From Cymbomonas tetramitiformis (Eukaryota > Chlorophyta > Pyramimonadophyceae > Pyramimonadales > Pyramimonadaceae), in the NCBI GenBank assembly GCA_001247695.2, contig LGRX02025804.1, forward strand, positions 1-64,000: 64,000 nt of DNA, given 5' to 3'. The notes under the pieces were generated by a model that did not search any database, was not told the origin of the DNA, and worked only from the letters and a program-made list of their open reading frames with translations. Each line of letters opens with the position of its first letter. Position 1 is the stretch's first letter. The translations under genes were made by a program, and so were the position numbers. This document shows, piece after piece, positions 11,086 through 22,789 of this stretch.

Positions 11086-11749
11086 TATTATATACTCATG
11101 CGTGCGAAGTGTGCATATTCGTGGTCTTCAGGCATGTTTCAGTTGGAAATTGGTAATTGCATACGAGTTGCCATCACGAGGAACACAAGCCTATCATTAT
11201 CAAAACATGAATATAATTTGTTATTTGGATAACAATTAGCTGGAGCACAATGGAAGCGTGCTGGGCCCATAACCTATTGAAATATCCCGGTTCACGGATA
11301 TCAGACAGTCCTGGAACCAGTATAGATAAACTCTCTTAAGAAAATAAACCCTAAGCTAGATATACGCCCGGAACGGTCTCGGAGTCGGAACGGTCTCGGA
11401 CCTAGCTACCCGTGACACTCGGTGTGTCATAACACGAACTTACGGGTCAGTCTTCAGTCCAGTGTCGGCTACCTAGATATCCGTCATAGGGGCCTGCAGC
11501 GGGACTCCCGGTCAGGGCTGCCTATACATATTTCAGCACTTCGAACACTTTTCAGGTTCTATGCATTTCTTTTGCTCTTCACATCACATTGCCAACAGGC
11601 ACACTGCATAGCATTTCATTAAAAATAGCTTTCTTTTTACATGCTTTTAAGTGTGTGAGAGAAAATCTCTTTTCGGAATATCTTCTCTAGGCTGATTCAC
11701 AGCTTCACATGCTTTTTAGGCTGGTGCACAGGCTCCAATTTAACCATAT
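11086..11749. other. No gene seen
   Basis: Contains a short direct repeat (GGAACGGTCTCGGA, twice near 11370-11400) and short open frames without recognisable features. It lies just downstream of the minus-strand 2OG gene copy 2, so it may be its 3' flank or part of the same mobile unit. Confidence 0.5.
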
Positions 11750-14700
11750 CTAGGGGCGGCGCATGCCAGGTCCATAAAACGGGTCCCATGATTGCTGCGG
11801 CTGTGAGGACCACTCAGGCGGAAGCTGCCTTGCCAAGGCTACATTCAGCCTCATCGCCTGCCGTAAAGGCATCGTGACCAGCTGCTCAGGTTCCTGCTGC
11901 TGCACCGCCAACGCATAATCTGGCATGGCATCATGGGCCGCACGGCCGTGGGGTGCCCGATAGGTCTGCGCATACGGGGTCTGCGCAGCATACGGGTCCA
12001 GCCCCAGCATCATGGGCGGGTACTGGGGGAGGGCGGGGAGGGCGCGCCCGTGATGTTGGGGAGGTACGGTATCCGAGTTATAATAAACCCCACCATACAC
12101 CCACTCATATGGCATCTCCGGCGGAGCAGTCTCACCAGGGGAGCTGGGCGCGTGGAAGAGCGCGGGTCTTGACGGTGCTGCTGCGGACGGTGCTGTTGCG
12201 GTGGCAGCTGCAGGCGGTGCTGCTGCGGTGGCAGCTGCAGGCGGTGCTGCTGCGGTGGCCGCTGCAGGCGATGCTGCTGCCGTGGCCGCCGCTTGCGGTG
12301 CTGCTGCCGTGGCAGCTGCCGTGGCACCTACCTCCGGCCCTGGGGAGGCAGCCGCCGCAATCCCTGCCTGGGCCAAGGCGGCTGCCCCCTGCGCCAACTG
12401 CATCTTCAAGGCCTGGATCCTCACCTGAGCCTCCAACTCGGCAATCTCCGCCTGACGGGCCTTCGACGCCCACACCGGAGGTTCAGCTGAGCTCGGTGTC
12501 ACCTCCCTTCGCCCCTCCCAACCTTCCGACCGTGGCCTGGCCAAGTCAGTCGTCAGGCTCCCCGTCGCCGCGCGCTCCCTGTTAAACCGCTCCGCGGCGT
12601 CTGCACTGTGATGATGCAGCCGGCTGTCAATGGGCGTGTTGCGGCCCACTGAATCGTTGAAGAGGTTCAGGGGATCGAGCACTCCCCCAGGGGAGTGCTC
12701 GAAAGGCCCTGAAGGAGTTGTACCCACCTGCGTACCCAGCTCCTCCAAAACCCGCGGGGCTCGCGCAGACAACGGCCCTCCTGGTATGCTTGCTCCTGCC
12801 TGCTCCGTGTCCGTGTCCGACAATTCGTCCGGCTCCGACTGTGCAGCACGAGGGCCATGAACTGGACAAGGGCTCCTGCGTTTCCTGTCGGAGCCACCCT
12901 ACACTGCTGCCGCCGCTGCCTGCTGCGAGCGCGTTCGTCTCAAAGACACGTGGCCAATGCCTTGCAGTGGGTCACAAACCTCAGGCACTCTCTGAGTGGA
13001 GCCGAACGCGGCGAGAGTCTCGGAGATGTTCCCCTCAGCGCCTGTCCTCCGCGCCTTCGTGCTGGTGCCGCGCTCCGGTCCTTTACCCCCAGTGCCCGCG
13101 GGGCTACCTCCCCGTCCACGCTTTTTATTCCCCCGAGGGATTGTCAATGCCTTCTTTACCGCTGCCTGGATTTCCGCCTTCTCCTTCCTCACCGATTTCT
13201 CTGCTGCAGCCTTCTTTCTCTCCGCTGCTGCAGCCTTCTCCTTCTTCGCCTTCTCCCTCTCCGCTGCTGCAGCCTTCTCCTTCTTCTCCTTCTCCCTCTC
13301 CGCTGCTGCAGCCTTCTCCTTCTTCTCCTTCTCCTTCTTCTCCGCTTCTGCTGCTGCTGCTGCTGCTGCTGCAGTCACCGGCGGCTTCAACTCGCCGGTC
13401 AACGTCTCCGCATGCCCCTTCCCATATGCCTGCAAACTTTTCATCACCCGAATCACCCCCTCCTCCACCAGACCGTGCTTAAAGGAATTGTATGCCTCAT
13501 CAAAAAAGCCTCCTTCCGCGTTAATGTTGTCGTAGTGCTTCACCTCCCATTCCCTGGCTTGTGTTAGCAAACTTAGCTTGCTGTTCAACGCCGTAGCGCG
13601 GAACAGCACCCTCCTCCGCGGAATCTTACTCCCCACTGGATCCGCCACAAGCCACGGCCCATATACCCAGCATGCCGTCCCTTGTTTTGCACCTTCCCTT
13701 GGCTTCACGATGGGGCCACCAATCCAGACCACCTCCTTGTGCTGTTCGTGGTACACAACCCTCCCAAAAGCCACCGTATCCCTCAGAAGCTCCCGCAACG
13801 CCAGGCACGCATCATACTCCTGTGGCTCCCCAAGCACCACACTCCTCCCCATATCCTCGTCATGATCATTGATCGCGTTCGCGAAGTCGATCTCCCGCTC
13901 CAGGGCAGTCATTGCCTGGGAAGGCTCCGAGGTAGTGGCTCGCTCAATTCCTTGCGAGTCATAATGCTTTCTTCTGCAAGGGTCATGCCCAACCACAAAC
14001 TCCCAGGGCGACCCAGTTATAGTGGCGGATCCAGAGACCGGAAAAGTGGTGTTTTCAGGAAACAGGTCTTCCACTGTTGTAATGTGCGTGTGCGCCGACG
14101 CACGAAAAGTTCCACAATGCATCTCCACCGCGTTGTGGATTAGCCTGCCGTCGAAGATCACCACGTTCTTCGCCGGCAGGTAGCAGGTCACCGGCCGAAG
14201 GGTGTCAAGGGTGGCCCCATCCTCCAACTTATGCGACTGGGGGTACATGGTAAAGGGGCACATACATGTCCGTCAGGACTAGCATAACGGACAGCGCACC
14301 ATAGTCCCGATGCTTCTCCTGCACCAACGCCTGCGGGTAGATGAGCAGGGCGGTTCGCGCCATGTCACCTTTCGGCACCTCCAGGTTCCCGAAAATGTCC
14401 CCCACCGCAGCTATCACGTCCGCAGCCACCTGTTCAAACCGTTTGTAAAACGGTGTGTCCTCCACCAGGTTCCCGATCCACCTCTTCGGGTCCTTCAGGG
14501 TGTCGAGCTCCCCATTGGCCTTCTTCTTGAACGCCCTGAAGTTGTTTTTGAACTCGGAGCTCGGAGCCAAATCCTTGTGAAATTCTGCGAACAGAGCCTT
14601 AGTCGATATGGTGTCCTGCAAGTGACCGACACAATAACCACCCTCTGCAAGTCTGTGCCTCCAGTGTTCATCCAACAGCACGCCTGCTGTGAAGTGAGGC

Positions 14701-14756
14701 TGCTCCAAATTCTCTGCCCCCTCCGCAGCAGGCACGTCCTCGGCAGCAGGCGTCTC
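11750..14756 (-). pseudogene. 2OG-Fe(II) dioxygenase protein, copy 2 (5'-truncated, frameshift, in-frame TAG)
   Basis: Homologous to copy 1 from its Pro/Ala linker onward. The similarity stops abruptly near 14757, so the zinc-finger N-terminus is missing. A 4-base insertion (CACA type) near 14256-14262 breaks the frame just after the HRD motif. The distal His and Arg motifs follow in the new frame, then a conserved block (YDACLALRELLRDTVAFGR), an AEREKEKKEKAAAA-type coiled coil, and a basic tail. A TAG at 12899-12901 closes this frame, but the same frame stays open for another 382 codons to 11750. That extension has a coiled coil (EIAELEAQVRIQALKMQLAQ), Ala/Pro repeats and a Tyr/Pro-rich end. 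The stop is therefore probably a nonsense change or a readthrough site in one larger protein. Confidence 0.7.
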
Positions 14757-15244
14757 TATGTAGCCTGTCTATATCGTTCGGACTTGCTTAGACCCTCTAG
14801 CCGCTTAGTATATTATAACTTTACAGTATAATATCTAGCAATATATAACTGCCACGGTAGTCAACTATTGGATATTTATGAATTATTAGTGATTTAGTGT
14901 CCATATTGGGGACTTGGGCGAGGTCCCTCAACCCTTCAATGTCCACCAAACTCGGTATATCGACTGGAGGACTTGGTGGAAAGTGCAGGGGTGTTCAGTT
15001 GGTACATGAAAAAAGCGTGCTCTATGGAGAGTGCTCTAAAGGCTTCAAATTAAGGATATGATATTTTTTTCTTTGATATGCATCATGATACGTCATCGCC
15101 CACTCATAACATCAAGTCAATAGTGGTGTCATTTTCATGGCGCATGCCCAAAAATGCCCCCAGCAGCTGTTCAACAGAATTTCCTTAAGTATGGTGATGG
15201 TGGGTCACATATATTCATGTGTGCACATACGGTGTGAGTGAGAA
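14757..15244. other. No gene seen
   Basis: AT-rich sequence beyond the truncated edge of 2OG copy 2. No inverted or direct repeat marks the breakpoint. No feature recognised. Confidence 0.5.
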
Positions 15245-15246
15245 TA

Positions 15247-15421
15247 GGGTGTTGAATTTCCAAAAGAAATGACGAAATCGTTTGGGGGTTTGACCATGCA
15301 ACCCCGCGCCTTCGCGGGGAGGCAAAACCTACCCCCTCCAACACCACATGTCGCGGGGCAAAGGCCCAAGCTCCCCCCCGCCCCCAACGTTTTCCAACTT
15401 TTTTGGGGAAATTCAACACGC
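15247..15421. mobile_element. Small TIR element (175 bp) with TA duplication
   Basis: Termini GGGTGTTGAATTTCC and GGAAATTCAACACGC are inverted repeats with one or two mismatches. TA flanks both ends (15245-15246, 15422-15423), as expected of Tc1/mariner-type targets. The interior holds GCGCCTTCGCGGGGAGG and a C-rich tract; no coding. Confidence 0.65.
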
Positions 15422-15670
15422 TATAATGAGGTGCCATATCATCCATCTAGTTCCATAATATAAGGTATGCGAAGAATTGTGGCAAATGGATGATTGTCTA
15501 GAACTTGCGTTATCGCCGAAAACGTGAAAATAAGTTCCTGGAAAACGTACGGGATCAGTATGAGCAGTATATCAATTCGCCCTGGGAAAATATTATTCCA
15601 GGAGCAAATATGACTAGTTTCCGGAACAAGTAACTTTAGGTACTTTTTTGAGAAACATTGATTTTCCCCG

Positions 15671-15850
15671 GAGCAAATGTGACTTGTTCCGGAAACGAGT
15701 TGAAAAGTTGCTTCTTTCCGGAGCAAATGTGACTTGTTCCGGAAACGAGTTGAAAAGTTGCTTCTTTCCGGAGCAAAATTGATTTGTTCCGGAAACAAGT
15801 TGAAAAGTTGCTTCTTTCCGGAGCAAAATTGACGTGTTTTCGAAACAATA
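15671..15850. repeat. 50-bp tandem repeat with TTGTTCCGGAAAC palindromes
   Basis: GAGCAAATGTGACTTGTTCC-type units start near 15671, 15721, 15771 and 15821, a period of exactly 50 bp. Each carries the near-palindrome TTGTTCCGGAAACAA. Related palindromes recur alone near 16183, 16253, 36587 and 36778. They resemble heat-shock-type inverted GAA repeats, but only as a pattern. Confidence 0.8.
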
Positions 15851-16516
15851 AGTCGAAATGATGACATTTCCTGGGGAAATGTGATTTGTGATAATACTTT
15901 TGGGCACGGCGACCGACTTCGATCATGCCACGGTAAACGTACACCCACTAAAAATTGCACTACATGGAGCACCGTTGGGCGAGATTAGTACTCGTCAGGG
16001 ACGACGGTGACCAACAATTTCGATGTAGGACCCCCATATGTTTTCGTGCGGACGGGAGTAATAAATCAACCCCTCCTCCTGCGCGCGCCGGAAACATCGA
16101 TATCGTTGACTCCCCCCACCCCCCACCCTCCACCCTACGGCACCCCTTCAACCATGCTCCAGCTAAAAACACCCAGGTTACTTGTTTCGGAAACACGTCG
16201 AATCTGCTCCGGTGAAAGGCAATGTTCCTAGGGAAAGCATCCCAAGTTACTTGTTTCGGAAACAAGTCACATTTCCCACGAAATCCAAGAAAGTCCCCAA
16301 TGTTCCTGAAATGCGTCAAATTTGCTCGGGGAAAAATAAAACCTGTTGGGTACATGTGACCCTTCAGGTGTTAAGCAAACCATGGTAAGGTAAACGCAAA
16401 CGACTCGCAGGCTGCAGCGAGCTTGCCGCAGCCGTGTGACGATGTTCTCAGCTCTGGGGTTCATCACTTCCAGACTGCAGAAAATTAATAATTCAGGCTT
16501 CGACACGAATAATAAT

Positions 16517-17351
16517 GTCCACTACCCGGTGGTACATGGGGATGTACCCAGGAGGGTCTGGGTACATAGCGATGTACCCAAGCTGCGCGATGTGTTTCAA
16601 TGACTAAATTCATTACTGTGTCATTGATACATGAAAATATATTATCTTAAGACCCTCCCCAGGGTGCCAATATATCGCAGGGCTAATTTTGACTCGATAG
16701 CATATCCACTCGTGACGTTCCGAACTCGGCAAACTCAACTTTTCATAGGGGCAATGTACGAGATACCGGCTGCTTTAACCGACATTTTGAGGATCAAGGC
16801 GACCTCGGATGAAAATTTTGATAAGACACTACGGAAAGAGCAGGTCGAGAACTTGACAACATGGGTCCTCACATTTTCAAAGGGCCGTCGAGGAGGCAGG
16901 TAGTATAAGCAAAATTCCAGTCATTGCGGTAGAATCGGCCCTTTTTCGGTAAATTCTAAGAACACATCGAACGCCATGACGTTTGAAGCTGAAACTTTTG
17001 GATGAAACGCCCACCCAATGAATGACACTTGCTTTTTAGGGTACTACACGTGATGCACGAACGTTAGATTTTGCGATGCTATTGTTTAAGGAGCACATAT
17101 GATGCATCCCCATCGATGTACCCAAGGGATGTACCCCAAAATATCGACTTTTCATTTTCTTTCCGGCGGCATACGGCGGTAGCCGGCGTTTGAGTACACG
17201 TGGTCAAATAGCCGGCATGCGCGCATCCGCTTATGAGGAATCGGTTTAGAGTATTGTCAAGACATTTGCCCACGCGATCGGTGCACAAATGACACGGGAA
17301 AATCTGCATACGTTGGGTACATCGTGATGTACCCAAGGCCGGGTAGTGGAC
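16517..17351. mobile_element. TIR DNA transposon, non-autonomous (835 bp, TSD AATAAT)
   Basis: The left end GTCCACTACCCGG and right end CCGGGTAGTGGAC are exact inverted repeats. AATAAT is duplicated at 16511-16516 and 17352-17357. Next to each terminus lie palindromic GGGTACAT-CG-ATGTACCC words, found at 16530-16582, 17112-17140 and 17315-17337, possibly transposase-binding subterminal repeats. A 90-codon open frame at 16631-16903 has no recognisable domain. The superfamily is not assigned. Confidence 0.8.
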
Positions 17352-17357
17352 AATAAT

Positions 17358-18690
17358 ATAACATTTATTACGCTGAGAATAATGACAATGGCATGAGTCC
17401 GCTGTAATCCTGCAAGCAGGCAACTGAAGAACAGAGGGAGCTGAAATCATCCTCATAGCGCACCCCGAAGGGCTCATCTAGGTCATATCAACCTAAGAAA
17501 CCGCGGCAAGGCAAAACTACGCAGAGCGCTAAAAGGTCGTGCCGGCGGAGAAGCAGCAGAGGAGGTGGAGGTGGAGCAAGGCTGCATCTGTGATGGAAAA
17601 AAGGGGCGGAAGCGAGGCGGAGGGGGGACGGTGGTGGAGGGTCGGGAAGGCGGGGGTGGAGGGAGCGGAGTGCGGGGGTGGAGGGCGAGCTAAGGTGGGT
17701 GGGGGGGGACCCCTCCTACCAAGAAAGGGGTTGTTTATCAAGTATTCATCTGGATGAGGAGAAGAAGTGGAGATGATAATCATTCAGGGGAGGTTAAAGG
17801 AAAAACATGTTTGCTCTTTCAACAGCTTCTTCTTATGTGATACCAGTAATTCGGCTAAGTGTGGTTCTGAGAGGGTCATGGTTTAATGGAAACGAAAATT
17901 CAGAGAGCACCCTCGCAACGTCTGAGAAAAGCGCCAGGAAAAAAAAGTTTTTTATCAGAACTTATTGGGAGCTTTCCGAGAGAACTTTCAAGGCTCATCT
18001 GCAGACACCAGCGCACACAAGAGTTAGAAGGGAGGGCAGGGGTGATTAAACCCGAGGACACAGAGGTCCCACCAGAGAATTCTTCTCTCGACGCGCTGCC
18101 CCCTTTCAGAGAAGACGGAGAACCCTTCCTGTTAGGCTGCTAAAAAAGCTTGTGACAGGGTTTCAGGTTAAGCGATGAAGTACAGAGCACACCATGAATG
18201 TTCGAGCCTATGAGCGGACATTCAGAGCTTGCACAGTGACTCTGGCGTCTTCAGCGGAAGCGGTCAACTACTATCAACTGAGACCCGAACTCGAAATTCT
18301 GCAACACCAAAAGTTTTCTAAACTAAGTCATCTAAAATCTGAAGGAAAAAGATCGGGTCTTTTTTATGTTGTTTTTTTTTACAAATTCAATCCGCGTCAC
18401 CTGATAAGTTTGTAAAAAGAGGTCAGTGCGACCGAAACGCTGCTTTGTTTCTAAACATTAAACGAAGGATTCAAGTCACCTCAGAGCACCTGCAGGGTCA
18501 AAAATGTTTTCTGGTAACTTGAAAACAAAATGTTTTTAGGTGCGCCGCCCATTTTGCCACGTAGGATGCATGGGTGAGCGTCTGCGGACCTCCGAGATGT
18601 CTCAACCCGTTTTCCCCGCGGGCCGAAATAACAGTTTAGCAATAACAACTAATTCTTGGATGACTTTTTACCGGTATGTCATGGGTGCCA
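17358..18690. other. No gene recognised; G-rich low-complexity tract at 17540-17720
   Basis: 17540-17720 is a purine/G-rich tract (repeated GGAGGTGGAGG, GGGGGTGGAGGG). The remainder contains short open frames without recognisable motifs. Confidence 0.5.
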
Positions 18691-18694
18691 TGTG

Positions 18695-18778
18695 TTGTTG
18701 ATCAATTGATCATGTTTAACAGAGTTGTCGATCAATTGATCATTTTTAACAGAGTTGTTGATCAATTGATTATGATAT
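18695..18778. repeat. ~34-bp tandem repeat with TTGATCAATTGATCA palindrome (3 units)
   Basis: TTGATCAATTGATCA followed by TTTAACAGAGTTG repeats at about 18697, 18730 and 18763; the third unit is partial. The core word is palindromic. Confidence 0.75.
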
Positions 18779-18839
18779 CTAAGGTGAGTAATCAATCAAT
18801 TTTGGTTGTTCGGACAGGCATATCAATTGTGTTCGATCC

Positions 18840-19350
18840 CCTATACTAAACCCGCCAAACTGATGCAAATTAAGACTGGGTATTAGTTTGGCCGAATGTC
18901 CGATTAATCGGTTAATTGCGATTATCACAGTCGAACTTGGTTGGGGAACAACCAGCCTTTCATCGAATTGGGTTAGGGTTTCAAAGCCCACAATCGAATC
19001 AGTTTGGGAGGTCAAACCCCACAATCAAATTAGGTTCACACGTCAAACCCTTCAATCGGATCGACTCGGATAAATGTCCAAAATTGCCCTCGATAATCGA
19101 TTATCGGCATTCCCCATTCCAAAAGTTCACATCCTCGCCATGCTTAAGGGGGGATCGCGCTTGCGGCGAGCGAAATTAATCAATCCGATTTTGATTTTCA
19201 AAGCCCACCATCGAATTAGTTTGGGGGGTCAAAGCCCGGAATCGAAATTGCTTAAAGCTACAAAGCGAACTGTCAAATTGGGTTCGAGATACAAAACCAG
19301 CAATCTAATTTTGATTGTTATTTTGACCATTACTTCATAACCGATTATGG
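18840..19350. repeat. Degenerate repeats of GGTCAAACCCCACAATCGAA type
   Basis: Words like AATCGAATTAGTTTGGGAGG and GGTCAAAGCCC recur at about 60-bp and longer spacing in an AT-rich region. Too decayed to define a unit. No gene seen. Confidence 0.4.
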
Positions 19351-19478
19351 TTTTGAAACTAATACCCAGCCTCATTGCAAATTTACTAGTATACATTACT
19401 ATTGCCTGAAATATTTTGCTATCTATGATTATATGAAGGGACTGGGAGGGGGTTAGGAGGTTCGCGCTCAACCAGCAG

Positions 19479-19844
19479 TCAACTTATCTGCCAACTTCCC
19501 AAGATACTCACAAGGTGTTCATTCCAACTATAAGAGACGTGTTGAATAATGTCCTCACTCATCGTGCTCTCGCGCAGGTCTCCATGCATGTGCCCAACCG
19601 CTGAAAAAGCACGCTCAACACTCGCAGTTGAAGCAGGTGGCGCAAGAGACTTGTGGGCCATTTTAGCTAAGTGTGGCAACTTAGACTCGTGATCCCTCCG
19701 CCACCCCAACAGGTCTACATTTGCTGCAGCTCGGGGCAGCCCTAAGTACAAGGTGAACTCGCCTACTTGCTCAGCCGCATCAGTGATAACAACCTCCTCT
19801 TCACCACCATCTTCGTCATCAGAGTCAGCCAAAAAGTCTGCCAC
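19479..19844 (-). pseudogene. hAT transposase C-terminal dimerisation domain remnant
   Basis: The translated frame has the hAT C-terminal signature in order: YLGLPRAAANVDLLGW, LPHLAKMAHKSLAPPAST, then ASVERAFSAVG and HGDLR. This is the dimerisation region of hAT-family transposases (Ac/hobo/Tam3). The frame has no ATG of its own, and the rest of the transposase is absent. A different minus frame upstream (to 20032) is not recognisable. The fragment shows that autonomous hAT elements once existed in this genome, which fits the three hAT MITEs in the window. Confidence 0.88.
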
Positions 19845-21081
19845 GGTGACCTGCGTGCCACCTTTAGTCTTCCCTTTTTAATGCTCGGACCCACCGCAGT
19901 CTCCACAGGTGACGGTGCAGAGGGTTTCCAGTCTGATACCTCCCAAAATTTGCGCGCCCATGTTGCTGGATGTGACACTGTGACCACCAACTGTCGCATG
20001 TGACATCCTTTGGTAGGCTGGGTGACCGTCACCCGTAGGTGCGAAAACCCAGTCAGGTATTTATGTGGACTTCACTTTTATATCGACGCACTTTTACCGT
20101 TCTGATATCCGAAACCCATATCCTAGGGTTTAACAGCTTATATAGATATATCACTGCCCCGTTACATATCTAGCACATGTCACTGCCAGCTCCGCCGTGA
20201 AATTACCTGCCGTAGTCAATCACACGGACAACAACACTCAAACTAATACTGTATCCAAACAAGTCAAATAACATAACGCGATACTACTATCCTACTTGAG
20301 ACAGGGCATAATAATACATATGCGAAGTTACAGCATCATCCGTAATCAGATCGTATATATCACGTTATAGTGATTATGAGCAAATAACCGTGTTACAACA
20401 AAAATGTTTTTAATCGTAACCATGTCCCGAGGAACTCGTGTTTCGCTGTTATATAGCCAGAGGCTGTATTCATGATCGGCTAGGTTGCACAGAACAATCA
20501 TTCCTATTTTTCCCCAACCTGCGCCGCCATAATCGTCACCTCTATCACATCTGTGACGATATCGTATCGTCATCGTTGATTTTGTCATAATCGTTCCTAA
20601 TAATTCTACTATCGTTCACGATTCTGACAGAGAGGTAACATTTACTGATCTTGCATTCTTCTTCCACAATGTCAGATTCTCTCTCATTATTTCCCCTAAT
20701 ATGTCGATAATCTGAATCGGACCCCCTCGGTGGGGAAATTACGTACATCGTGCCCTGGCACGGCTATTATCCATATATCGTGCCCCCTGGCACAACTCTC
20801 CCCCCTTAGGGGTGGCTTTCTCCTGATGTCACCCCAGCATCTCAAGTCTTCCTGGGGAACAAACACTGAAATAAGGTTCTCAACAACTTTGCAGGGATTG
20901 GGTAGACTGCATGTGACTTCTTCATCCCTTGTTGATCTGGATGAGGACCTAATTGAGCAGTGATTGGATGTACTCCTGTGGCCCATTTGCATGGGCACGG
21001 AGTTTGCGTGGTACATTCACGCAGTGGCGCACTAGGTGGCGCATTAGTCCAGATACACGTAGGCTTCTTATATTTCTCTCC
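19845..21081. other. No gene recognised
   Basis: Contains only short open frames. A G/C-rich stretch at 20720-20840 has two near-copies of ATCGTGCCCTGGCAC (20748 and 20778), a small hairpin-forming motif. No coding or mobile element call can be supported. Confidence 0.45.
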
Positions 21082-21723
21082 AACAGACTATTGGGAATAA
21101 ATGAATCTCGATCGTCGTCTAAAAACCTTCATTTTGACACAATTTTCGTCGTCTAAAAGTTATTGTCACGTCATCTGAAATGTGCCACGTAAGCGACACG
21201 TAAGCGACACGTAAGTCGTCCCGCAATTTTTATTACAAAATATTACTCGAATTATTTATTTGTGCATGATGCTTTCGTACTCGGCGAGTCCCGGTAGATT
21301 TTTTTGTTGCATTTTTGTTCATATGCGTGCATATCATGTACAAGTATGCAAATATGGGTACATCCATGTGCAATTTAGGCCAGCATGCACGGTACACGTT
21401 TATGAATGTGCGTATATAGGTACTTCAATTCCCGTAAAATAAGTTGCAACTGAGATGGGTACTAGCATATGATACACAAATCTATATCATCATACAAATT
21501 TATTCAAAATACACCAAATATTATTTTGTCTATGATGTCTTCTAGGCAAGAGATTTCGATCATTTCACGGTGCTAAGGCTACTATATTGCTGATACATTG
21601 GAATCTATATCTTCAATCCACAATCATTTGCGGTACTTGTAGGTTTTAATTCCCTCGATAGCGAGGTAACGTTGACGGCAATGTTGACGCTCTATCGGAG
21701 AACATAAATATAATGGCAGAGCT

Positions 21724-22189
21724 TTATTGGTCAAGGCAATTGCATCGCACGCAATATAGGTCGATTTCCTCTTCTCGTTGATGCCGCGGAATAATAAGCG
21801 CCCAAGTGACGTCGATTGGAATGACCAGTGTCCTTGGGGTAACCCATTCGTTCCCTATTGGGCTCTGGTCGGGATAAAGTTCCGGTTCTTGAAGGTAAAA
21901 AAACATGTATTTCCGAATTCTCCAGGTGTAGCGCCACCAAACGATCCCTAATGGCTACTATCCCATGGTCCTTTAGGGAGGACCATACTCGATTATGGTC
22001 CTCCCACAAGGACCAATGTTGCAAGAATTTAATTGCGCATTGGTTCGGATCTAGAAGGCGCGCCCAATGATTGTTAGTATCAATGGGACATATATCAATT
22101 ACTTCGATGCTTGGTCCGGCCTGGATCCACCCAATATATCCATGGCGTTCGCATTTGCGACAAGCACCCTCAACTTTTTCAGATTGCAT
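21724..22189 (-). pseudogene. Small CxxC...CxxCxC protein, frameshifted homolog of 23652-24065
   Basis: Starts at the ATG at 22187-22189 (MQSEKVEGACRKCERHG). The N-terminal CxxC and, in another frame, the C-terminal part (ELYPDQ, EWVTPRTLVIPIDV, YCVRCNCL) align with the protein at 23652-24065 (ERYPDR, AWMTPRLMVIPVNV, YCISCDCL). The two halves are separated by a frame change at a run of seven T/A at 21896-21902, consistent with a one-base homopolymer change or a base-call error. A 50-bp palindrome (21966-22015) lies inside the frame. The presumed fold is zinc binding by CxxC plus CxxCxC; function unknown. Confidence 0.5.
21966..22015. repeat. 50-bp palindrome of two TGGTCCT...AGGACCA units
   Basis: Units at 21966-21985 and 21996-22015 flank a TACTCGATTA centre. 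Same architecture as 3588-3638 but with different inner bases, so the palindrome shape is kept while the sequence drifts. Confidence 0.75.
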
Positions 22190-22789
22190 TTTTTTTGAAA
22201 ATTCAAAAAGGCACAAAAAGATACGATATCTTCAATAATTTTTTGGGAATAGTATGTGCAGGCTACACCTTCGTCCATGCGATCATATCGATCTTATACA
22301 CATGTCCCCATCATATTTGGGCCATACGTCATGTTGGAGTGCATATATTGGCCATCTCTAATGTGTATGAACAACCGTACACCTTTTTAGTCGGTTTTTT
22401 AGCCGGAATGGGATAATCGGTGCAAACATGACCCATTATCCACGATGCCCGCTAGAGTGCATTCACAGTGTGGTAGGAGCGTATGGTGCTTAAACTTTTG
22501 AAGTATATCCATAAAATGATTTTTTGAAAGCTTAACATAAGTCATATGGGCAAGTATGTGAGCGATGTGCACTCGTTAGCTTGACGCGAAGTGAAAATTA
22601 GAAGTGCAAAAATCACAAAATCATTATTTCACTTGGGAGTGATCACCCGCCACGGTAAACGAGAGCTCAGATGGCGACTAGAGTGTGGACTATCCAACTA
22701 ACTTTTCATATTTGGTCACAAATTCAAGGTGTGCGACCATGAGCGGCCAACACCGCGCACCATGCAACCGCTAGGACGCTTACAGACTA

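Noticed and set aside
11933..12585. Plus-strand frames rich in Ala, Leu/Arg or Pro opposite the 2OG gene extension
   Set aside because: Caused by the GCTGCGGTGGCAGCTGCAG-type repeat read in other frames. The minus frame is longer and continues the conserved protein.
12718..13567. Plus-strand Ser/Pro/Leu-rich frames of 180-254 codons
   Set aside because: Shadows of the Lys/Glu/Ala coiled-coil codons of the 2OG protein on the other strand.
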